From Geoalkalibacter sp. (lineage in GTDB: Bacteria > Desulfobacterota > Desulfuromonadia > Desulfuromonadales > Geoalkalibacteraceae): DNA of 35,802 nucleotides. The DNA lies in the NCBI RefSeq assembly GCF_030604225.1, contig NZ_JAUVWH010000012.1, forward strand, positions 1 through 35,802. The letters are read 5' to 3'. A program made the translations under genes and the position numbers. This document shows positions 28,242 through 35,802 of this stretch, in pieces (within the stretch, counting starts at the first letter, position 1; every line of letters begins with the position of its first letter). Under the pieces are notes generated by a model. The model ran no database searches. It was not told the origin of the DNA and saw only the letters and a program-made list of their open reading frames with translations.

Positions 28242-30059
28242 ATGCCCCAGGAACCCACGCCAGATCAGATCTTTCGCCTGCAACCCTTCCACGGGCCCCT
28301 AAAGCGCAAACTGTTTAACCCCATCGGACGCGGCGTCGAACATCTCCTGTCCCTCGCCGAGTGTCGTCGGCTGTACGCGGGAATGCCCACCAGATCCGCG
28401 CACAACTTTTGCGGCGAGGTGCTTAACCTGCTCGGCATCAGCGCCAAGGCCGGCGCGGAGGACCTTGGCCGCGTTCCGGCCAGCGGGCCGCTGCTGGTGG
28501 TCGCCAACCATCCCTTCGGCGCGGCCGACGGGTTGATCCTTCTCCACCTGCTGGAGCAAATCCGCCCGGACACCCGGGTGATGGCCAATTCCCTGCTGGC
28601 GCGCATCCCGGAGATGCGCGACCGGCTGATCTCGGTGGATCCCTTCGCCGGGGAAGGTTCGGCGCGCGCCAATATCGCCCCCCTGCGCGCGTGTCTGCGC
28701 TGGTTGCGCCAGGGAGGCGCGGTGATTCTCTTCCCCGCCGGCGAAGTCTCCCACGTGCGCCTAAGGGATCGCGGCATCACCGACCCGCCTTGGTCCACCA
28801 CCCTGGGGCGACTGGTCAAGCAAACATCGGCGACCGTGCTGCCCGTTTATTTCCCCGGCGGCAACAGCCTGCTGTTTCAAGGCCTGGGCTTGCTGCACAA
28901 GCGCGTGAGAACCGCGCTGCTGCCCCATGAACTGCTGAACAAACGTCGACAAAACATCGAGGTGCGCATCGGCGCACCGATTCCCTTCCGCCGCCTGGCG
29001 CATCGTACGGACACCGAAATCACCGATTACCTGCGCACCCGCACCTATTTGCTCGAACAGCGCCGGCCCCAGGACCCTGGCCATGAACCCAAGAAAGCAG
29101 GGATTTTCGCGCCCCTGATACCAGAGGTTTGTCCTGACTCCCTGCAAGAGGAAATAGATCGGCTGCCCAGGGCGCAACGCCTGGCGGAGAACGGCCCTTA
29201 TGAGGTTTGGCAGGCGCGGGCCGGGCAAATTCCCTGCCTGCTCCAGGAAATCGGTCGGCTGCGCGAGTTGACCTTTCGCGGCGTGGGCGAGGGCACCGGC
29301 CGCGCCCTGGATCTGGACCGCTTCGACAAGTTCTACTCCCACTTGTTTCTCTGGAACGGGCAAACCCGCGAACTCGTCGGTGCCTATCGGCTGGGCCGCA
29401 GCGATCACCTCCTTGCCGAACAGGGATTGGCAGGCCTTTACACCCGCACCCTGTTTCATTATGAGCGCTCCTTCCTCGACCAGCTTGGCCCGGCGCTCGA
29501 ACTTGGCCGCTCCTTCGTGCGCCCGGAATACCAAAAATCCTATCAGCCCCTGATGCTGCTCTGGAAAGGCATCGGCCGTTTCGTGACCGAACATCCCCAA
29601 TATGCCGTGCTGTTCGGACCGGTCAGCATCAGCAGCGACTACGCTCCGGCCTCGCGCCGCCTGATGGCGGCCTCCCTGAGCCGCTCCTGCACCCTTCCCG
29701 AGTTGTCGCGCCTGGTCAAGGCACGCCGTCCCCTGCGGCTCAAGCACACCCGGCTGCCCGGCTGCCCGAACCAGGCGACCCGCGAGCTGCTGGCGAATTT
29801 TGATGAAATCGCCTCCGTGGTCGCGGATCTCGAACCTGAAGGTCGCGGCGTGCCCGTGCTGCTGCGCCAGTATCTCAATCTGGGCGGCAAGATCCTGTCG
29901 TTTAGCCTCGATGAGGACTTTGGCGATGTGCTCGATGGCCTGATTCTGGTCGACCTGCGGCAAACCGAAATGAAAACCCTGGAACGTTATTGCGGCCGGG
30001 AGGGCGCCGCCAGGTTTCTGGCCTATCATCAAACCACGCAAATCGCCGAGGGATTTTGA
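28242..30059 (+). CDS. Bifunctional acyltransferase: N-terminal PlsC-like plus C-terminal OlsB/GNAT-like domain
   Basis: VVANHPFGAADGLILLHLL (NHxxxxD), FPAGEVS; C-terminal ELVGAYRLGRSD...LELGRSFVRPEYQKSYQPLMLLWKGIGRFV. Confidence 0.82.
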   Translation: MPQEPTPDQIFRLQPFHGPLKRKLFNPIGRGVEHLLSLAECRRLYAGMPTRSAHNFCGEVLNLLGISAKAGAEDLGRVPASGPLLVVANHPFGAADGLILLHLLEQIRPDTRVMANSLLARIPEMRDRLISVDPFAGEGSARANIAPLRACLRWLRQGGAVILFPAGEVSHVRLRDRGITDPPWSTTLGRLVKQTSATVLPVYFPGGNSLLFQGLGLLHKRVRTALLPHELLNKRRQNIEVRIGAPIPFRRLAHRTDTEITDYLRTRTYLLEQRRPQDPGHEPKKAGIFAPLIPEVCPDSLQEEIDRLPRAQRLAENGPYEVWQARAGQIPCLLQEIGRLRELTFRGVGEGTGRALDLDRFDKFYSHLFLWNGQTRELVGAYRLGRSDHLLAEQGLAGLYTRTLFHYERSFLDQLGPALELGRSFVRPEYQKSYQPLMLLWKGIGRFVTEHPQYAVLFGPVSISSDYAPASRRLMAASLSRSCTLPELSRLVKARRPLRLKHTRLPGCPNQATRELLANFDEIASVVADLEPEGRGVPVLLRQYLNLGGKILSFSLDEDFGDVLDGLILVDLRQTEMKTLERYCGREGAARFLAYHQTTQIAEGF

Positions 30060-30092
30060 CCTGATGAGATCGGCACCCCAAGGACCCCCCCT

Positions 30093-30371
30093 ATGTTGAC
30101 CCTGCTTTTGCTCTGGCCCTTCTCCGCCTTGGCGACCTTGCTGATCTTCGCGGCGGTTTCCCTCTGGTTCGACGGCAGGCTCGCCTCCGGCGAATGGATC
30201 AGGTTATGGCTGCTCGCCATGATGCTCCTCGGCCCCCTCGGTACTCTGCTCACGGCACGCTTCATGGCCAGCGTGGCCGGCGAAGTGCGCCGTGAATCCG
30301 CACGCGCAGGTTCCCGCCGCGACAGTTGCTCCAACCAGCCGCTTTCGGCCGCCCAACGCCAATGCTCCTGA
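30093..30371 (+). CDS. Small membrane protein of unknown function
   Basis: Two hydrophobic segments; no clear Shine-Dalgarno seen; overlaps the next ORF. Confidence 0.4.
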   Translation: MLTLLLLWPFSALATLLIFAAVSLWFDGRLASGEWIRLWLLAMMLLGPLGTLLTARFMASVAGEVRRESARAGSRRDSCSNQPLSAAQRQCS

Positions 30372-31063
30372 AACAGGGTTTATTGCACTTGCAAATTGTG
30401 GCAGGACTGCTCTTGATAATGTGCGGCTGCGCCAGCGCCAGCGCCAGCCCCCTGGAGCAGTATTGCTACGAGGAGCGGGAAGGACAGAAAGTAGGGCATT
30501 TTTCCTGGATCTTGGAAGCCACTGAGCCCGTGCGCTTGCGCTCGATCGATGACCGCCAGGAGCACATCAACCTTTTTACGGGCGATTGGGAAAGTCGATC
30601 CTGGCGCCTCATCGACCAGAAGAAAAACACCGACCTTCAGGTCGAACGAAGAGAGGAACAGTTGGTGTTCGCTGGAACCTGGCAAGGGCAGGCCCTGTCG
30701 AAGACGCAAGCCATAGATCAAGCCCCCTGGTATCAGGCGCTGTCGGTGGCATTGCGCCGGTTGGTGGCTAGTGATGCCGGGACTCTGGAATTTTGGATGG
30801 TGCGCCCTGATACTCTGGAAGTACGACGCCTGCGCGCACAGCCTCAGAGTTTAGAAACCATTGAACTGGATGACGTCCGCCATTCAGCGCGCCGCATCCG
30901 CATTACCGCCGTGGGCGTGCCGACCTGGCTTTGGCACGGCGATTATTGGCTGCGCGCCACAGATGGGGTCTTTCTGCGCTATTCCGGGCGCAGCGGACCT
31001 CCCGGCAGCCCCCTGCGACAAATTGAGCTCATCGGTGAAGAGTGCCTGCCGGCTAGACTCTAA
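30362..31063 (+). CDS. Secreted protein or lipoprotein of unknown function
   Basis: N-terminal hydrophobic stretch LLIMCGCASAS; no recognised domain. Confidence 0.5.
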   Translation: MLLKQGLLHLQIVAGLLLIMCGCASASASPLEQYCYEEREGQKVGHFSWILEATEPVRLRSIDDRQEHINLFTGDWESRSWRLIDQKKNTDLQVERREEQLVFAGTWQGQALSKTQAIDQAPWYQALSVALRRLVASDAGTLEFWMVRPDTLEVRRLRAQPQSLETIELDDVRHSARRIRITAVGVPTWLWHGDYWLRATDGVFLRYSGRSGPPGSPLRQIELIGEECLPARL

Positions 31064-31146
31064 TGCCCCGTGCGGCTGAAGGGACTGCGGGTCTGAGCCG
31101 GTCCATGTCGCTCCCGGCGCATGCCCCATCCACAATGGCTGCCCGC

Positions 31147-31174
31147 TTGACAATGTACGGAATCGAAATATGAT
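31147..31174 (+). promoter_or_regulatory. Sigma70-type promoter (TTGACA-N16-TATGAT)
   Basis: Perfect -35 and near-consensus -10 upstream of the TPR gene. Confidence 0.6.
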
Positions 31175-31270
31175 TAACTTATTGAATAACCGTTATTTTT
31201 TCGCCATTTCCACACTTGGCGCCCACTCGAAAACCCCGATTTTCAAACATCGGGCACAGGGAGGTCAGCC

Positions 31271-32929
31271 ATGCGAACCCTATCAGCGACAATCCTATTT
31301 CTTTGCGGCCTGCTTCTGCTTTGCCCCGCTCCTGCCATGGCGCAGCACGGGCACGGCGACGCCGGCATCGCCACCGAACTTCATCCAGGCCTCGGCAGTT
31401 ACCACCATCCCATCACCACCCGCCATGCCGAGGCGCAAACCTATTTCGACCAAGGGCTGATGCTGCTCTACGGATTCAACCACGCCGAAGCCGCCCGCTA
31501 CTTCCGCCGCGCGGCGCAGCTCGACCCCGAGGCCCCCATGCCCTACTGGGGACTCGCGCTGTCCATCGGTCCCAACTACAACGACACCGAGGTCGACCAA
31601 GCCCGCGCCCAGGCCACCTACGACGCGGTCCGCAAAGCCGTCGCCAACGCTCCCAGGGGCAGCGCCCGCGAGCAGGATTATATCCGCGCCCTCGCGCGGC
31701 GCTATCCGTCGCCGAAAGCTGATTCGGACTGGCAGCAGTCCCATCTTGACTACAGCAACGCCATGCGCGAACTGGTCAGCCAATATCCCGACGACCTGGA
31801 TGCCGCCACTCTGTTCGCCGAGAGCCTGATGATGCTGCGCCCCTGGCAACTCTGGACCCTCGACGGCCAACCCGCGCCCGGCACCCTGGAACTGGTCGCG
31901 GTCCTTGAGTCCGTGCTCAAGCGCAACCCGGATCACCCCGGCGCAAACCACTTCTACATTCACGCGGTGGAAGCCTCGCCCAATCTCGAGCGCGCCATCC
32001 CCAGCGCCATGCGCCTTATGCATCTCGCCCCCGGAGCCGGCCACCTGGTGCACATGCCCGGACACATCTTCCTGCAGACCGGCGATTACGAGCTGGCCTC
32101 CGAAACCAACCTGAACGCGGCGGCGGCCGATCAGGCCTTCGTGCAGCGCACCGGCGCGACGGGAATCTATCCGCTGATGTACTGGACGCACAACCTGCAC
32201 TTCATCGCCTACGCCCGTGCGCAGCAGGGGCGCTACGCGGAGGCGAAGCAGGCGGCGCTGGAGATGGTCCAAAACGTCGGCGACGCCGATCTCGAGATGC
32301 AGATGCTGGAAGGATTCCTGCTTTATCCGCTGATGGTGGATCTGCGTTTCCACCGCTGGGATGAAGTTCTTCAGGCCCCGGCGCCACGCAACGAACGCAA
32401 GCTGGTTGGCGCCTTTCGGCATTTCGCGCGGGCCCTGGCCCTGGCCGAGTTGGGCCGCCTGCCCGAAGCCGAGGCCGAGCATGCGCAGTTTGAAGCCCTG
32501 CGGACCGCCATCCCGGGCGAATCGCAGTATCTGATCAACAACAAGTCCGTGGATGTTCTGAAACTGGCCTCGGCCATCCTGGACGCTCAGCTGTCCTGGG
32601 CGCGCGGCGATCAGACCAAGGCCATCGAGGAATGGCGGCGCGCCGTCGACCTCGAAGCGGCCCTTCAGTACGATGAACCGCCGCCGTGGTACTACCCGGT
32701 GCAGGAATCGCTCGGCGCCGCACTGCTGCGCGCCGGACAGGCCAAGGAGGCGGAGAGCGTGTTCCGGACGGCGATCCTGGAAAAACGCCCGCGCGATGGA
32801 CGGCTGCTCTTCGGTCTGTGGCAGTCCTTGCTGGCCCAAGACCGTCGCGACGAAGCGGTGTTTGTCGAACAACAGTTTCGCGCGGCATGGAAAGAGGCCG
32901 CCACGGATCTGCGGATCGAGGATCTTTGA
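31271..32929 (+). CDS. Secreted TPR-repeat protein
   Basis: Signal peptide MRTLSATILFLCGLLLLCPAPAMAQ; AEAARYFRRAAQLDPEAPMPYWGLAL. Confidence 0.82.
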   Translation: MRTLSATILFLCGLLLLCPAPAMAQHGHGDAGIATELHPGLGSYHHPITTRHAEAQTYFDQGLMLLYGFNHAEAARYFRRAAQLDPEAPMPYWGLALSIGPNYNDTEVDQARAQATYDAVRKAVANAPRGSAREQDYIRALARRYPSPKADSDWQQSHLDYSNAMRELVSQYPDDLDAATLFAESLMMLRPWQLWTLDGQPAPGTLELVAVLESVLKRNPDHPGANHFYIHAVEASPNLERAIPSAMRLMHLAPGAGHLVHMPGHIFLQTGDYELASETNLNAAAADQAFVQRTGATGIYPLMYWTHNLHFIAYARAQQGRYAEAKQAALEMVQNVGDADLEMQMLEGFLLYPLMVDLRFHRWDEVLQAPAPRNERKLVGAFRHFARALALAELGRLPEAEAEHAQFEALRTAIPGESQYLINNKSVDVLKLASAILDAQLSWARGDQTKAIEEWRRAVDLEAALQYDEPPPWYYPVQESLGAALLRAGQAKEAESVFRTAILEKRPRDGRLLFGLWQSLLAQDRRDEAVFVEQQFRAAWKEAATDLRIEDL

Positions 32930-33017
32930 CCCCCAGCCCAAGGAGCCGGCCGAGAATTGACAAGATACTCAAGAGGGATATTTTTTAGGCAAGGGCAAGA
33001 AAGAAAGGAGCCTGAGC

Positions 33018-33260
33018 ATGAAAATCCGTACAGGTTTATTTATTCTCGCCATTGCTTTGTTGCTGACGACCAACGCCGGCTGCAGCCGCAGCTTCGTCGG
33101 CGGAGCGGCGGTGGGCGCCGGCGGTGCCGGCGCGGTCTATGAGTACCAAAACAAAAAGGCTCTCGACGACCTGGAAGCCGATCTGAAAGCCGGCAGAATC
33201 ACTCAAGAAGAATATTTGCGGCGCAAAGCCGAAATCCAGAAACGCTCCGTCATTTACTGA
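33018..33260 (+). CDS. Small lipoprotein with SHOCT-like C-terminus
   Basis: Lipobox-like LTTNAGC; DDLEADLKAGRITQEEYLRRKAEIQK. Confidence 0.65.
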   Translation: MKIRTGLFILAIALLLTTNAGCSRSFVGGAAVGAGGAGAVYEYQNKKALDDLEADLKAGRITQEEYLRRKAEIQKRSVIY

Positions 33261-33283
33261 TATTCATCTCAAATGCTGCCACA

Positions 33284-33323
33284 CACGAAAAAGGCCACCC
33301 TGCTTGCGGTGGCCTTTTCCGTG
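33284..33323 (+). terminator. Rho-independent terminator
   Basis: cacgaaAAAGGCCACC-ctgcttgc-GGTGGCCTTTTccgtg. Confidence 0.8.
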
Positions 33324-33340
33324 CGAGCTGTTGCAGGAAA

Positions 33341-33420
33341 GATGCGGTTCGCTTCGCTCACCGGCATCCTACGAAGCTCTCGTCCGCTGTAGGATGCCGG
33401 TGAGCGAAGTGAACCGCATC
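33341..33420. repeat. 32-bp near-perfect inverted repeat
   Basis: GATGCGGTTCGCTTCGCTCACCGGCATCCTAC (33341-33372) / GTAGGATGCCGGTGAGCGAAGTGAACCGCATC (33389-33420), one mismatch. Confidence 0.85.
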
Positions 33421-33587
33421 AGTACGGCTAAGCACAAAACAGGGAAGGTTTAGGGTAATTTCCACGATAAATCCAATCCGTCAACGGGGTCCGACCCCAG
33501 CATTTGCCGGCGCTGCCTGATTTTGGCCGAGCGAACACTCACCGGCATCCAATCGAGGTTCGGCACCAAGTAGGATTCCCCGCTCCC

Positions 33588-33601
33588 TTGACCTGCATCA
33601 A
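33588..33601. promoter_or_regulatory. FNR/CRP-family-like box
   Basis: TTGACCTGCATCAA fits TTGAY-N4-RTCAA. Confidence 0.4.
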
Positions 33602-33708
33602 AGCATTCGTCCACGTCCGGCGCTAGCCTGGATGACAACAGCCAAGGCTGAATTTTCCCTGTCACAAATTGTGGCGGGGTTTCGTTGTCATCAACAAAGG
33701 ATGGGCGC

Positions 33709-34242
33709 ATGCTTCCGGCGGACGAACACCTCATGGCGGCCTATGCCGAGGGCGACATGCAGGCCTTCGAGATTCTCTATGCCCGGCATCGGGACCGAAT
33801 TCTCGGCTACCTCTTCAACCGCCTGCGCGATCGCGACGAGGCCGAGGACGTGTTCCAGGCGGTCTTCGCCAAGCTGCACGCGGCGCGGGATCGCTACCAC
33901 GAGGGCATTCCCTTTCTCCCCTGGATCTTCACCATCGCCCGCAACGCGCTCATCGATCACCTGCGCAGGGACCGGGCGCTAGGCCGGCATCTGAGCTTCA
34001 CCGACGACGCCGGGATGGGTGTCGCCGACCCACGCACCCCGCGGCGGTCCATCCGCGACACCCTGGGCGAGCTCTCCAGCCTCAGCCCCGCCCAGCGCGA
34101 GGCGCTGGCGTTGCGCTTCGATCAGGATTTATCCTTCGAGGACATCGCCGCGCAGCTGCAGACCAGCTCGGGCAACGCCCGCCAACTGGTGAGCCGCGCG
34201 GTGCGGCGGCTGCGCGCGATTCTTACCGGAAAAGAGGTGTGA
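33709..34242 (+). CDS. RNA polymerase sigma-70 family (ECF-type) sigma factor
   Basis: Region 2 YLFNRLRDRDEAEDVFQAVFAKLH; region 4 LSPAQREALALRFDQDLSFEDIAAQLQTSSGNARQLVSRAVRRLR. Confidence 0.87.
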   Translation: MLPADEHLMAAYAEGDMQAFEILYARHRDRILGYLFNRLRDRDEAEDVFQAVFAKLHAARDRYHEGIPFLPWIFTIARNALIDHLRRDRALGRHLSFTDDAGMGVADPRTPRRSIRDTLGELSSLSPAQREALALRFDQDLSFEDIAAQLQTSSGNARQLVSRAVRRLRAILTGKEV

Positions 34243-34244
34243 CC

Positions 34245-34781
34245 ATGGCCCACAAGGATCGCCGCCAAGGGAATTTCGAGGAATTCGCCCGTTTCGTCGA
34301 GGCCGCGCCCCTGCGGCCGCGCACCCAAACCGACGCGGCCATCCTGCGCCAGGCGCGGCGCGGGCAGAACCCCTCGCTGCCCACCATCCTCGGAAAATTT
34401 CTGGCCGTGCAGCTCTCCGCGGGCCTGGCGACCCTCGCCGTCTGCCCCCAGTTCGGCCTCGGCGCGGCCACCCATCATGCCTTTCTCCATGGCCTCCACG
34501 CCCAGAGCCATCCGGCCTTCTACTACCTGAGCTGCGGACTGATCTTCGTGCTCTTCGGCGCCCTGCTCAGCGGCCTGGCGGCCAACCGCCGCGACCTCAA
34601 GGCCCTGGGACGCGGCCGCCAGGCCTATTTCCTCGGCTACAGCCTCTGCGCCTATCTGGCCCTGGTGCTGCTGGACAGCGAAGCCTTTGCGCTGCTGTCG
34701 GTGTTCTGGCTGATCGGCGGCGCCATGGGACACTGGCTTGGCTTTTCCCTGGGGTGGCGGTTGAAGGGGTTGCGGGCCTGA
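34245..34781 (+). CDS. Membrane protein downstream of the sigma factor, candidate anti-sigma factor
   Basis: Starts 2 nt after the sigma-factor stop; soluble N-terminus and about 4 TM segments. Confidence 0.55.
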   Translation: MAHKDRRQGNFEEFARFVEAAPLRPRTQTDAAILRQARRGQNPSLPTILGKFLAVQLSAGLATLAVCPQFGLGAATHHAFLHGLHAQSHPAFYYLSCGLIFVLFGALLSGLAANRRDLKALGRGRQAYFLGYSLCAYLALVLLDSEAFALLSVFWLIGGAMGHWLGFSLGWRLKGLRA

Positions 34782-34835
34782 GTACAAGGGGTCAACTCTC
34801 CATTTGCCTGAGTACAAGGGGTCAACTCTCCATTT
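34776..34835. repeat. Exact tandem duplication of a 30-bp unit
   Basis: GCCTGAGTACAAGGGGTCAACTCTCCATTT at 34776-34805 and 34806-34835. Confidence 0.92.
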
Positions 34836-34836
34836 T

Positions 34837-35775
34837 TCATAAATTGACCCGATCTCTGATTTTCGCCACCACCTGTGCCAATTCAGGATTGACGGAGATC
34901 CGCATCTTCATTCGCCGACTCGCCTCGCAAAGCGCAGTTTCACCCATCCCGAAAATTTCACCCAACTGCCGTAGCGGCAAACCGCTCAGAGAATGGCTCA
35001 GATATATCCCGATCCGACGCGCCTCCTTTTCGCTCACGCCCACCTCCTCTCCGACGGCGTTCAAGATGTCTTCCACCCTCGGACGCTCCTTCAATTGGCG
35101 AAGCGCAGGCACGTCCTTGGCTGGAACGCGGCCATGCACATGCTCATGCTTGACCTTGTCGATAAAAGCCTGGCATCCAAGAATCGATCCGGCAACAGCA
35201 TCCTGAAGTGGGCTCTCGTACTCTTTGCCGAGGCGATCTTCAACAAATTCTCTATACCTGCTTGGCGCTCCACCGACTCTTTGCCCTAGACATCCAAGAA
35301 TCTGTTGCGTCTTAAGCCAGTCGGGAGTACCGACATGGCCTATGAAGCTGCGATAACTTGACCACAGGTAATCTTCCGGTCTTGACACCAGGCCCGCACG
35401 CACCGGGTTCAGATGCATATAACGCGACAGTTCCAAAGCATAAACGTCGGCCTCTACCAGCCACGCCTTGTACCGCCCCTGAAACAGATGACCGGATCGC
35501 TTGCGCTTGGCATTGAAGTAGGTGGTGTAGGCGCCGTTGATGTGGCGCATTATCTGTGGAAGATTACCCTCTGGCGTCTCCACCAGCAGATGATAGTGGT
35601 TCCCCATCAGGCACCAACAATGAACCACTGCACCGTAACGAAAGACTGCCGATTCCAGATACGAGAGAAATTTCTCCCGGTCACGTTGACCCTTGAAAAC
35701 GTCCCGCCTTTCGTTCCCCCGCGATGTGACATGGTAGAAAGCGCCTGGATAATTGATTCTTAACGATCTCGCCAT
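34837..35775 (-). mobile_element. REP-associated tyrosine transposase (RAYT, Y1_Tnp family) with C-terminal HTH-like extension
   Basis: ARSLRINYPGAFYHVTSRGNERRDVFK, CWCLMGNHYHLLVETPEGNLPQIMRHINGAYTTYFN, GHLFQGRYKA, YMHLNPVRAGLV. Confidence 0.9.
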
Positions 35776-35802
35776 CCCCTCCCTCCAACGATTTCATAAG
35801 AG

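Overview
A 35.8 kb GC-rich bacterial chromosomal window, probably from an anaerobic Desulfuromonadales/Geobacter-like organism (inferred from gene content and style only). It is mostly housekeeping and envelope genes: the 3' part of an RND efflux pump, an Nramp-type transporter, a PaaI-like thioesterase, an HD-domain protein, gltB-gltD glutamate synthase, a SPASM/radical SAM protein, hemolysin III, a complete pgaABCD operon on the minus strand, a stand-alone murB, a PlsC-GNAT fusion acyltransferase, a TPR protein, a sigma factor with a downstream membrane protein, and a RAYT-type transposase at the right end. No tRNA, rRNA, CRISPR or prophage was recognised. The parts most worth following up are: (i) a B12-binding-type radical SAM gene followed by a gene whose product repeats an EPAH motif five times, then a DUF4197-like secreted protein; (ii) a small cluster with a Tat-signal-bearing PqqD-like protein, a 2x[4Fe-4S] ferredoxin and two unknown proteins, behind a leader with an intrinsic terminator; (iii) a two-copy intergenic element with a conserved ~60 nt core enclosed by perfect stems of completely different sequence in each copy; (iv) several other palindromic intergenic elements, including a MITE-like element, a two-unit multi-hairpin array and long inverted repeats.
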